Assembly: GCA_025061935.1 (NCBI GenBank)
Contig: JANWZY010000013.1
Span: 1 to 20,194, forward strand
Length of the DNA stretch: 20,194 nt
Direction: 5' to 3'
Source of the DNA: Verrucomicrobiia bacterium
Lineage (GTDB): Bacteria; Verrucomicrobiota; Verrucomicrobiia; Limisphaerales; DTLC01
The notes under the pieces were generated by a model. The model had not been told where the DNA came from. It searched no databases and was given only the letters and a program-made list of their open reading frames with translations. The position numbers and the translations under genes are program-made. This document shows, one piece after another, positions 1-6,774 of the stretch; positions within the stretch are counted from its first letter, which is position 1; each line of letters opens with the position of its first letter.

Positions 1-33
1 GGCTCACATTAGGGGGTAAAGCCTTTTCATTAA

Positions 34-52
34 CACCAGGCTTCACCCCGGC
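34..52 (+). repeat. CACCAGGCTT repeat, copy 1
   Basis: CACCAGGCTTCACCCCGGC is an imperfect palindrome (CC-GG-TT/CC-GG symmetry). Related copies lie at 2696-2719 and 3790-3810. It appears to be a degenerate member of a dispersed palindromic repeat family found only in spacers here. Confidence 0.45.
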
Positions 53-140
53 GAACACCTCCACCGGCCTACAAAACAGTTCCGACGGTTTTACACTCCC
101 AAGCCACGCCGTTAAAACGACTTGTTACCATCGTTGCGTT

Positions 141-168
141 TTTACACCCCGCAGAAGCGAGGTGTTAA
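141..168. repeat. Imperfect inverted repeat (stem-loop)
   Basis: Arms TTTACACCCCGC (141-152) and GCGAGGTGTTAA (157-168) pair over 12 positions with two mismatches around an AGAA loop. There is no T-run after it, so a classic terminator is not evident. It may end transcription entering from the left or be a relic of a dispersed palindromic repeat. Confidence 0.5.
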
Positions 169-240
169 TCGAGGCGCATGAAAAAACGGAGCGGCGGTCA
201 TGCAAAGCTTAATAACTCAAATTTTCCGTGGAGCCTGGCT

Positions 241-267
241 GATAAGTTGGATACGTATCCGATAAGT
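241..267. promoter_or_regulatory. Palindrome flanked by direct repeats (candidate operator)
   Basis: GGATACGTATCC (249-260) is a perfect 12-bp palindrome. It is flanked directly by two copies of GATAAGT (241-247 and 261-267). It lies about 125 bp upstream of the proposed oxidoreductase start at 391, a plausible place for a repressor or activator site. The symmetry is seen directly; the regulatory role is inference. Confidence 0.35.
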
Positions 268-390
268 CACGACATGCAAGCCCAAGCTCCACGCTACGCC
301 ACATTTCGAAAACGGTGTTTATGCGCATCCTGCACCAGCGCCCATGCCTCCAAACTTGAACTAACAGGCCTTCTGAGAAAAAGTTCCTTT

Positions 391-1383
391 ATGAAAGCTG
401 CTTACATCACCCAGATCGGGCCGCCGGAAGTCATTACCTACGGCGAGTTGCCCCTTCCTGTTCCCAAGCCGGGGCAATACCTAATCAGAGTCGCCGCTGT
501 GGACGTCAATCCGATAGACGTTTACGTGCGCAGTGGCATGGTACCAGCCAATCTCACATTTCCGTTCATCTTGGGCCGCGACCTGGCGGGCACAGTGGTC
601 GAAGCCGGTCCGGGCACAACACGTTTCAAACCCGGTGACCGCGTATGGGCCACAAACCAAGGTTTTGCAGGCCGCCCGGGCACATTCGCCGAGTACGCCG
701 CTGTGGACGAAGAATGGGTGTACCCTATTCCCCCCAACGTCAGCTTTGAAGAAGCCGTGGCCGTTTCGCTCGTCGGCGTTACGGCCCACCTCGGACTTGT
801 CCAAAAGGCCAAAGTCCAACCGGGCGAAGTGGTGTTTGTTAATGGCGGCGCGGGCGGCGTCGGCTCGTGTGTGATACAAATGGCCAAGGCGCTCGGCGCA
901 CGCGTGATCGCCACAGCAGGCAGCCCGGCTAAGCTCGAGGCATGCAAACAGCTTGGCGCAGACCTGGTCCTGAACTATAAAACCGATCCGCTTGAATCCG
1001 CAGTGAAACAATTTGCGCCGCAGGGGGTTAACATATGGTGGGAAAACTCGCGCCAGCCAGACTTCGACCGCGCCATCAGCATGCTCGGACTCGGCGGCAA
1101 AATGATACTCATGGCCGGGCGCGACGCGCGTCCGCCGTTCCCGGTCGGACCGTTCTATGTCAAAGACTGCTCTCTGATCGGGTTCGCAATGTTTAATGCC
1201 ACACCCGCGCAAATCCGCGCTGCAGCGGACCAGATCAACGAGTGGCTAGCCACAGGCAAGCTGAAAGCTCGCATCGACCGCGTGCTTCCGTTATCCGAGG
1301 CAGCTCTGGCACACCGTCTCCAAGAGGAAAGCACGGTCAAGAACACTGGGACCGTGTCCGGCAAAATCGTGCTGCGAATCTGA
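391..1383 (+). CDS. Zinc-free MDR NADPH:quinone oxidoreductase-like protein
   Basis: A 330-residue medium-chain dehydrogenase/reductase of the quinone oxidoreductase (QOR/CrtR) branch, expected to use NADPH to reduce quinones or activated enones in the cytosol. An N-terminal GroES-like fold opens MKAAYITQIGPPEV, with GRDLAGTVVE at about 62-71. The Rossmann glycine motif GGAGGVG is at 152-158. The cysteine ligands of zinc alcohol dehydrogenases are absent, as expected for the zinc-free branch. I chose the ATG at 391 because it matches the family N-terminus; the open frame to 178 would add an unrelated 71 residues. The Shine-Dalgarno site is weak. It stands alone, 218 bp before a membrane-protein gene on the same strand. 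The substrate cannot be read from the sequence. Confidence 0.9.
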   Translation: MKAAYITQIGPPEVITYGELPLPVPKPGQYLIRVAAVDVNPIDVYVRSGMVPANLTFPFILGRDLAGTVVEAGPGTTRFKPGDRVWATNQGFAGRPGTFAEYAAVDEEWVYPIPPNVSFEEAVAVSLVGVTAHLGLVQKAKVQPGEVVFVNGGAGGVGSCVIQMAKALGARVIATAGSPAKLEACKQLGADLVLNYKTDPLESAVKQFAPQGVNIWWENSRQPDFDRAISMLGLGGKMILMAGRDARPPFPVGPFYVKDCSLIGFAMFNATPAQIRAAADQINEWLATGKLKARIDRVLPLSEAALAHRLQEESTVKNTGTVSGKIVLRI

Positions 1384-1577
1384 GGTTGGGAAAATCATTA
1401 ACGCACAGTTGGCACCTATCCCACAACGCTGGGCAGGAAAGCAGCAACCTCGACCAAGAGGCTTTGCCTTACGGCCGCGTCCGCGAGAGATCGTGGACAC
1501 GCTGCGATACTCGAAAAACATGCTTCCGGTTTCGGGACCACGCTTGTTCTTGGTAAACGAGATTCGGTAAATTAAAA

Positions 1578-1597
1578 CGGCTGCAGGACTACAGCCG
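1578..1597 (+). promoter_or_regulatory. Hairpin just upstream of a TTG start
   Basis: CGGCTG (1578-1583) and CAGCCG (1592-1597) form a perfect 6-bp stem with an 8-nt loop. It ends four bases before the TTG initiation codon at 1602, so in mRNA it would occupy the ribosome-binding region, where no clear Shine-Dalgarno sequence is present. It could limit translation of the membrane protein. The structure is seen directly; the effect is inferred. Confidence 0.35.
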
Positions 1598-1601
1598 AGA
1601 A

Positions 1602-2465
1602 TTGAACTCAAAGCCAAACATTGCACCGGCGGCGAATACACAGCGGGCACGCACGGGCCACGGATGGTTCGGTGCCGCTTTGATCGCGGTCTGCTGGCCA
1701 CTCAACTGGCTGTTGCCTGGGCCGCGCACGGCGTACCTGTTTTTTCCACTATGGCTCGGGTACACGCTCGTAGTTGATGCACTGGTAAGCAAGCGCACAG
1801 GCAGTTCCATTCTGACACGCTCGCCGAAAGAGTTCGTGTTGCTGTTCATTTTGTCCGCGCCGGCATGGTGGTTGTTCGAGTTCATCAACAAGCGGACGCA
1901 GAACTGGATTTACCTCGGGACAGAATCGTTCGATCCGGTTGTGTCGCACCTGCTTTCGACGCTGGCTTTTTCGACCGTAATGCCTGCTGTATTCGTGAGC
2001 GCGGAGTTAATACGCAGTTTCAATTGGATCGAAAGGTTCGCCCGCGGCCCGCGCGTCAGGCCGACAGGAACTTTGTGCGCGGCGCTCTTTTTCCTCGGGC
2101 TTGCGATGCTGGTCTTAACGCTGCAATGGCCACGTTGGTTCTACCCGTTCGTGTGGACCTCGCTCGCACTGATACTCGACCCGCTGAACCGTTGGCTCGG
2201 ACACCCGAATCTGCTTGGACGGCTTGAACACGGGGATTGGCGCCCGGTCGTGGCCCTTTGTACCGGCGCGCTGCTGTGCGGATTCTTCTGGGAGTTATGG
2301 AATTACTACGCGTGGCCAAAGTGGATCTACCGCACGCCAGGCGCCCAATTCTTGCACGTTTTCGAAATGCCGCTGCTCGGGTACGGGGGGTACATACCGT
2401 TCGCGCTCGAATTATACGGCCTAAAAAGCCTATTGCTCCCACGCGCAGAAGCGCCACGGCTATAG
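1602..2465 (+). CDS. Orphan multi-pass inner-membrane protein
   Basis: A 287-residue hydrophobic protein I cannot assign to a named family. About seven or eight membrane segments are visible, roughly at residues 21-39, 43-61, 77-95, 115-135, 156-176, 177-193, 214-232 and 257-277. Two similar aromatic stretches occur: FEFINKRTQNWIY near 92-104 and WELWNYYAWPKWIY near 230-243. Both follow the pattern [FW]-E-x-x-N-x(5,6)-W-I-Y, suggesting an internal duplication or a two-fold site. The start is a TTG, since no ATG or GTG precedes the first membrane segment and the frame is closed upstream by TAA at 1554. There is no signal peptide apart from the first helix and no operon partner downstream. Coding is supported by length and consistent membrane topology; the function is unknown. 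Confidence 0.75.
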   Translation: MNSKPNIAPAANTQRARTGHGWFGAALIAVCWPLNWLLPGPRTAYLFFPLWLGYTLVVDALVSKRTGSSILTRSPKEFVLLFILSAPAWWLFEFINKRTQNWIYLGTESFDPVVSHLLSTLAFSTVMPAVFVSAELIRSFNWIERFARGPRVRPTGTLCAALFFLGLAMLVLTLQWPRWFYPFVWTSLALILDPLNRWLGHPNLLGRLEHGDWRPVVALCTGALLCGFFWELWNYYAWPKWIYRTPGAQFLHVFEMPLLGYGGYIPFALELYGLKSLLLPRAEAPRL

Positions 2466-2695
2466 GCTGGGAAGCGCCGCAATTTCACTAGAGAAATGCC
2501 AGTGATAATCCGTTGCACCCGGATGGCGTGTCCTATATCGTGACGGCGCTCAACTTCGTACCGCATTTCCTGCCACTGAACTAGCACCTGGCTTCCAGCT
2601 GGAACGCCAAAGATCGGCATCGCCAAGCTGTTCCGGCAGCTTCCATTGGATTCATCAAAATGCTGAAACTGTTCTCCGCGGTCTAGATACGCGTC

Positions 2696-2719
2696 CACCA
2701 GGCTTAACCCCGGCGCTAC
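2696..2719 (+). repeat. CACCAGGCTT repeat, copy 2
   Basis: CACCAGGCTTAACCCCGGC is followed by GCTAC. On the opposite strand this reads GTAG followed by an imperfect palindrome, the layout of a REP sequence. It differs from copy 1 at only one base over the first 19 positions. Confidence 0.5.
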
Positions 2720-3044
2720 TCAAAAGCGGCCCATCATTATTGTGGGTTTGAACACGAGTTGTTGGGACTTCTACACATTTGTGCACACCATCCGCAAGGT
2801 TGGCTAGGCCTGCCTCCATCGCGTGGTTTTTCTGGCCCATTCCTGCTCTGGCAGGCACGCTATATGAAAGCGCTCGGCCACGCCTTCAGGCCGTCGCTTA
2901 TCGTGTCAGCGCCGTGCAAAAAAACCCGAATGCTCGCTGCGCAAGGGTTGCGAACCAGAGCACCAGCAGGTACAAAAGACCAAATCCCGCAACGCAGATG
3001 ACAGCGCGATGACGACTTTTTAGCAGACACGCATCCCCCACATT

Positions 3045-3076
3045 CCAAAATTTTTGTCCCACCTGGGACAAAATTT
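3045..3076. repeat. Strong palindrome TTTTGTCCCA-CC-TGGGACAAAA
   Basis: Arms TTTTGTCCCA (3052-3061) and TGGGACAAAA (3064-3073) are perfectly complementary with a 2-nt centre. The symmetry extends into A/T-rich flanks on both sides. No gene is adjacent. It could be a bidirectional terminator relic, a protein-binding site or a mobile palindromic element. Confidence 0.55.
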
Positions 3077-3789
3077 CTGAATGAAGGGGGTTAACTCGGT
3101 CGTTTACGCCAGTATGCTCCGTGAACAGGCTGTTGATGGGTGTGGCGACCGGCACAACCGTTGCGCCACTTGAATTGGCGCTCATGTGCAAAACCCGTGG
3201 TTGGCCTAGACACCGACAAGTCGAGTCCGTCATTACGCCATGCGTGCCTGTCATCCGTGATTGGACCTCGCTTCCGGTTTGGGTATAGTGCGTCACATCT
3301 GATACCGGACTGCAGATCTCTCATCCGGCTGGTCGGGGGTTGTTGACATCCTAGGCTGCGAGGAGCTTCGAGCGGGCCATACGTGAGCGGAACATTTCGG
3401 AAAGTTCACCGTGCATTTTGGCAGGATGCATGCCTCGTTCGGAATACAGCCCTTGGCATGGAAATTTCGCACTTTGGGCCGCTCTGGTTTGCATACTTCC
3501 AAAATGGATATGCCAGGTCGCTAAAGCGCTGGCGTGCCGTACGGCCTTCTAGTTCGCTCCATAAGCCCGTCAGGCGACAAACCATAATCCCACGGCTCAA
3601 CGGTGGGTGACGAAACGAAAAATCCAAATAAGTCCCGCCAGGGACGACAGAAGTCTCAAATAAACGTTCCCGCACCCAACTGCATGCCTGAACAATATAA
3701 CTGCGAAAATGAGGGACCGATTCGCGTGTGCCCCCTGCGCCTGTCAAAACTTGTGAAACTCAGTAACGGCATACATACCACTCCATTAG

Positions 3790-3810
3790 CACCAGGCTTA
3801 AGCCGGGGGT
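3790..3810 (+). repeat. CACCAGGCTT repeat, copy 3
   Basis: CACCAGGCTTAAGCCGGGGG contains the perfect 10-bp palindrome GGCTTAAGCC, the most symmetric copy in the window. It shares its first 12 bases with copy 2. Confidence 0.5.
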
Positions 3811-3833
3811 CCAAGGCATCGTCAGCAGCAAGT

Positions 3834-3879
3834 CGTTTTAACAGCTTCGCTTGAGAGCGAAAACCGTTAAAACGGTTTT
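3834..3879. repeat. Nested stem-loop element
   Basis: Outer arms CGTTTTAAC (3834-3842) and GTTAAAACG (3866-3874) enclose a perfect inner hairpin TTCGCT-TGAG-AGCGAA (3846-3861). A second overlapping palindrome, AAAACCGTT-AA-AACGGTTTT (3860-3879), competes with the outer stem. The outer arm lies in a 14-base motif also present, inverted, at 111-124. The alternative pairings resemble a structured RNA or REP-like element, but no product is assigned. Confidence 0.45.
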
Positions 3880-3986
3880 GTGGGTTCGTGCCAGCATTTA
3901 CTCGAGCTGAAGCCCGGTGTGAATGAAAACGTGCTATTCACTGTTGCGAGCCTCGATAGTGTGTGGCGCGAGACGGACTTGCAAGC

Positions 3987-4022
3987 GTAGCGGCTGATAA
4001 AGCAGCTATCCTGCTGGGCCGC
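3987..4022 (+). repeat. GTAG-footed REP-like stem-loop
   Basis: GTAG at 3987-3990 abuts a nested stem. Outer arms GCGGC (3990-3994) and GCCGC (4018-4022) enclose AGCAG-CTATC-CTGCT (4001-4015). A GTAG tetranucleotide 5' of an imperfect hairpin is the layout recognised by REP-associated tyrosine transposases. It is a single unit, unlike the doublets around metF. Confidence 0.35.
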
Positions 4023-4128
4023 GCGTGCTTTAAGCCCGGGCATGGCGCAATTTACACCGAAGGTCAACTTGAGACCTGCTCGGTTTGGGTGCTGCTGCCA
4101 ATTACCAGCGGTGCCAAAACGCTGATAA

Positions 4129-4160
4129 AAAAATCCACCCGGATGCCACCCCATTTTTTG
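4129..4160 (-). terminator. Probable terminator of aroG
   Basis: Reading the minus strand downstream of the aroG stop, ATCC-GGGT-GGAT is followed at once by a run of seven T. Flanking A6-T/A-T6 stretches add potential A:U pairing around it. It starts about 15 bases past the stop codon. The GC stem is short, so strength is uncertain. Confidence 0.4.
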
Positions 4161-4175
4161 CTCGAAATGGTAGGA

Positions 4176-5228
4176 CTACGCCGCGCGCGTGAGTGCTTCG
4201 TAGCCCTGCAACAGCAACCGCTCGGTGGTATCCCAACTGATGCAAGGGTCAGTGATCGAGACACCGTATTCAAGCTCGGACACAGGTCGTGGGAAGGGTT
4301 GGTTGCCTTCCTTCAAGTAGCTTTCCAGCATGGCGCCGATTAGCGAGCGCGTGCCCGAGACCCGCTGCTGAATCACATTTTGCCACACCACCTCTTGGCG
4401 TTCGGGTCGCTTACCCGCGTTGGCGTGGCTGCAATCGACCATTAAAACCTTAGGTAAGCCTGCTTCTTCGAGCTGGCGTTCGGCTTCCGCAATACTTTGC
4501 GGGTCGTAGTTCGGGCGGAGCCGACCACCGCGCAGAATAATGTGGGCATCGCGGTTACCAGTGGTCCGGACGATGCTTGTCAGCCCGTCTTGGTCAATGC
4601 CGAGGAAACTGTGCGGCGCTTGAGCCGCTTTCATCGCATTAATTGCCGTGTCGAGGCTACCGTCCGTGCTGTTTTTGAATCCGACGGGCATAGAAAGGCC
4701 GCTTGCCATTTCACGGTGTATCTGGGATTCGGTTGTCCGCGCGCCGATCGCGGCCCAGCTAATTAGGTCGGCAATGTATTGGGGCGTGATCGAGTCTAGG
4801 AACTCAGTGGCTGTGGGTAAACCCATCGCGGTGATCTCGAGTAGCAGCTTTCGTGCGAGCTTGAGTCCCGCCTCGATGTCGTGTGACCCGTCCAAGTGCG
4901 GGTCGTTGATTAACCCCTTCCAACCCAGCGCGGTGCGCGGTTTCTCGAAGTACACACGCATCACGATTTCCATGCGATCGGCCAACCGTTGGCGCAGCGC
5001 GTTCAATTTTTGTGCGTACTCGATGGCCCCGTTGAACTCGTGGATCGAGCACGGTCCAACGACCACCAGTAACCGCGGGTCGCGCCGGTGTATGATCGCA
5101 GCAATGCGATCGCGGCTGGCTGCCACTGTTTCATTCGAGGCTTCGGTCATGGGCAGCTCAGCCTTGAGCGCGCGCGGCGTCAATAGCGGCACGATTTCTT
5201 TAACTCGTAAATCTTGAGTCGGGCGCAT
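4176..5228 (-). CDS. aroG: Class I DAHP synthase (AroG/AroF type)
   Basis: 3-deoxy-D-arabino-heptulosonate-7-phosphate synthase joins phosphoenolpyruvate and erythrose-4-phosphate, the first step of the shikimate pathway. It is 350 residues, the same length as E. coli AroG, and collinear with it from DLRVKEI onward. Visible motifs: GPCSIH with metal ligand Cys60, KPRT at 97-100, GWKGLINDPHLDGS, GARTTESQ at 162-169, SHAN with metal ligand His267, and likely metal ligands Glu302 and Asp327. I chose the ATG at 5228 because it matches the family start; the frame stays open to 5366 but the extra 46 residues are not family-like. The region equivalent to the AroG effector site is present, so feedback inhibition is plausible, but the controlling amino acid cannot be read. 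The gene is monocistronic and divergent from a flippase gene. Confidence 0.96.
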   Translation of the reverse strand: MRPTQDLRVKEIVPLLTPRALKAELPMTEASNETVAASRDRIAAIIHRRDPRLLVVVGPCSIHEFNGAIEYAQKLNALRQRLADRMEIVMRVYFEKPRTALGWKGLINDPHLDGSHDIEAGLKLARKLLLEITAMGLPTATEFLDSITPQYIADLISWAAIGARTTESQIHREMASGLSMPVGFKNSTDGSLDTAINAMKAAQAPHSFLGIDQDGLTSIVRTTGNRDAHIILRGGRLRPNYDPQSIAEAERQLEEAGLPKVLMVDCSHANAGKRPERQEVVWQNVIQQRVSGTRSLIGAMLESYLKEGNQPFPRPVSELEYGVSITDPCISWDTTERLLLQGYEALTRAA

Positions 5229-5303
5229 CAACCTAAACTTATCCGATTCCGCCGTGCGGTAAAGCTTTCTCCGAGCACGGGCGAGAACCAGGTCTGCGGT
5301 TCG

Positions 5304-5323
5304 GCATGCGATCAAGCGCATGC
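5304..5323. promoter_or_regulatory. Inverted repeat upstream of aroG (candidate operator)
   Basis: GCATGCG-ATCAAG-CGCATGC is a perfect 7-bp inverted repeat with a 6-bp spacer. It lies about 75 bp upstream of the aroG start and about 125 bp before the divergent flippase start. The size and symmetry suit a dimeric regulator; as RNA it could also form a leader hairpin. No known operator consensus is recognised. Confidence 0.4.
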
Positions 5324-5446
5324 TGAGGCGAACGGCATTTACCTTTGATTGAGCCGGTACCACCACCGGCGTCCACTAGGGAAAAGATGTGTAAGGCGGC
5401 TTGACCAGCACCGTGGATTACTGCTCAAATCCAGCGCGGCCAGGCA

Positions 5447-6694
5447 ATGGATACCGCTGGCGACAGCAAAGCTACATTTTTCCGGCAGAGCGGTTGGATG
5501 ATGTTCGCAACCGTTGCCGGTGGCGCGCTCATGTGGGGCGTGCATTTCCTCTCGAAGAAAATCCCCGAGGCCGAATACAGCACACTGGGCACGTTGCTTA
5601 CCGCTACGATCCTTATCCCCACCATGCCGCTGCAGATGGTATTTGCGCAACAGACGGCCTTAGCCCTGGCCACCGCGCGACGCAACCAACTGGCAAGCAT
5701 GATCAGGTTTGCATGGGTGGGCACATCTCTTATCTGGTTTGTTGCCGCACTGGTAGTGTTGGCCTTCCAAGGGCCGATTGCAGAACGTTGGCAACTGACG
5801 AGTCCAGCCGCGCTGTGGCCCACGCTAATTGTCGCCCTGGGCTGTTTGTGGCAACCATTGTTTGGCGGTGTGCTCCAGGGCGCTCAAAATTTCTTCTGGC
5901 TCGGCTGGATGAACATACTGTCGGGTGTAGCACGGCTCGGGTTTGCAGCATTTGTTGTGTTCGTGCTGCACGGCTATGCAGCAGGGATCATGACGGGTAT
6001 AATGCTCAGCTTCGCACTGCCTTTGGCCGTGGGCATATGGCAAACGCGCCGGCTATGGTCAAGCCCATGCGAGCCGTTCGACCGGCGAAAACTGCTCGGG
6101 CAAATCATTCCTCTGATGGCCGGGTTTGGCGCATACCAGTTTTTTTTCTCGGCCGATACACCGTTTGTGAAGGCGTACTTCGACCCAGTCCAGTTCGCGT
6201 ATTACGTGGCTGCAGGCACGTTTTCGCGCGCACTCGTCTGGGCAATTGGTCCATTGACGGCTGTCATGTTCCCTAAAATTGTGCACAGCACAGCAAAGGC
6301 TGAAAAGACCGACCTGATGCCGCTGACACTTTTGTGCACTGCTGTACTGGCTGTGCTCGGCGCAGGTACGCTTTGGGCCCTCGGGCCGTGGCTCGTACGG
6401 CTCGTTTACAAAGAGAACTACGTCGCGGCCACAATGGAAATCCTGCCGTGGTACGCCGGCGCAATGATACCTCTGGCACTGCTCAATGTGCTTGTAAACA
6501 ACCTGCTCGCCCAGGCCAGGTTCAAAGTCGTCCCGTGGTTAATCGGACTGGCTGCGTGCTATGCCATAGCGCTTTCGCAATTCAACAAGAGCATGGTAAC
6601 GGTGCTTCAAACTGTGATCGTGTTTGGGTTCGCCGCGCTCGGCATTTGCGCAATATTCACATGGCTGAAGCCCGACTCCGCTAGCCAACGCTGA
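5447..6694 (+). CDS. Oligosaccharide flippase-like membrane protein (Wzx/MATE superfamily)
   Basis: A 415-residue multi-pass inner-membrane protein, with about twelve hydrophobic segments in paired arrangement, of the MOP (Wzx/MurJ/MATE) exporter superfamily. Family-like features are the opening RQSGWMMFATVAGGALMWGVHFLSKK, GxYSTLGTL-type text near 44-50, and the mid-protein D237-TPFVKAYFDP followed by FAYYVAAGTFSRALVW, as in lipid-linked oligosaccharide flippases. Such proteins move undecaprenyl-linked glycans across the inner membrane. The ATG at 5447 gives a short polar N-terminus before the first helix. It faces an Alg5-like glycosyltransferase gene tail-to-tail 80 bp away, which fits an envelope glycan role, but the glycan is unknown. 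Substrate specificity cannot be read from the sequence. Confidence 0.85.
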   Translation: MDTAGDSKATFFRQSGWMMFATVAGGALMWGVHFLSKKIPEAEYSTLGTLLTATILIPTMPLQMVFAQQTALALATARRNQLASMIRFAWVGTSLIWFVAALVVLAFQGPIAERWQLTSPAALWPTLIVALGCLWQPLFGGVLQGAQNFFWLGWMNILSGVARLGFAAFVVFVLHGYAAGIMTGIMLSFALPLAVGIWQTRRLWSSPCEPFDRRKLLGQIIPLMAGFGAYQFFFSADTPFVKAYFDPVQFAYYVAAGTFSRALVWAIGPLTAVMFPKIVHSTAKAEKTDLMPLTLLCTAVLAVLGAGTLWALGPWLVRLVYKENYVAATMEILPWYAGAMIPLALLNVLVNNLLAQARFKVVPWLIGLAACYAIALSQFNKSMVTVLQTVIVFGFAALGICAIFTWLKPDSASQR

Positions 6695-6774
6695 CGCTGC
6701 GCTGCACGCGCCGGGCGCGAAGCAAAAATCCCCCACACACACTTAGTTCGCGTCGCGCGCAACAAAGCCCGGGC

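Larger units (their letters stand above)
1..390. other. Gene-free left spacer with palindromes
   Basis: No coding sequence I can recognise. The MDR reading frame stays open back to an ATG at 178, but the extra 71 residues do not resemble the family. Visible content: a CACCAGGCTT repeat at 34-52 (copies also at 2696 and 3790); GTTAAAACGACTTG at 111-124, which recurs inverted near 3829-3842; a stem-loop at 141-168; and a 12-bp palindrome flanked by direct repeats at 241-267. The spacer probably carries the promoter of the downstream gene, but no -35/-10 pair stands out. Confidence 0.6.
2466..4175. other. 1.7-kb gene-free, palindrome-rich region
   Basis: Short open frames occur on both strands, but none shows a recognisable motif, consistent composition or a plausible start, so I call no gene. 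The stretch instead holds a CACCAGGCTTAA-type repeat (2696-2719, 3790-3810, with half-copies near 3904-3920 and 4027-4041), a strong palindrome at 3052-3073, a small hairpin at 3491-3513 (GCATA/TATGC), a nested stem-loop at 3834-3879, a GTAG-footed stem-loop at 3987-4022 and a probable aroG terminator at 4129-4160. It may be a graveyard of decayed genes and dispersed palindromic repeats. Confidence 0.6.

Noticed and set aside
178..390. N-terminal extension of 71 residues on the MDR oxidoreductase
   Set aside because: It has no family similarity and contains a palindrome with direct repeats; the ATG at 391 matches the conserved N-terminus exactly.
1430..1470. SRP (4.5S) RNA-like string GGGCAGGAAAGCAGCAACC
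   Set aside because: It recalls the CAGG..GGAA..AGCAGC signature, but the short stem that must carry the GGAA tetraloop is missing and no long closing helix is visible. A covariance-model search (Rfam bacterial SRP) would settle it.
2327..2698. Minus-strand 123-codon frame overlapping the end of the membrane-protein gene
   Set aside because: It runs through the coding strand of a supported gene and into spacer, with no recognisable motif or start signal.
5229..5366. N-terminal extension of 46 residues on AroG
   Set aside because: The ATG at 5228 gives exactly the AroG length and start context; the extension is not family-like and contains an inverted repeat.
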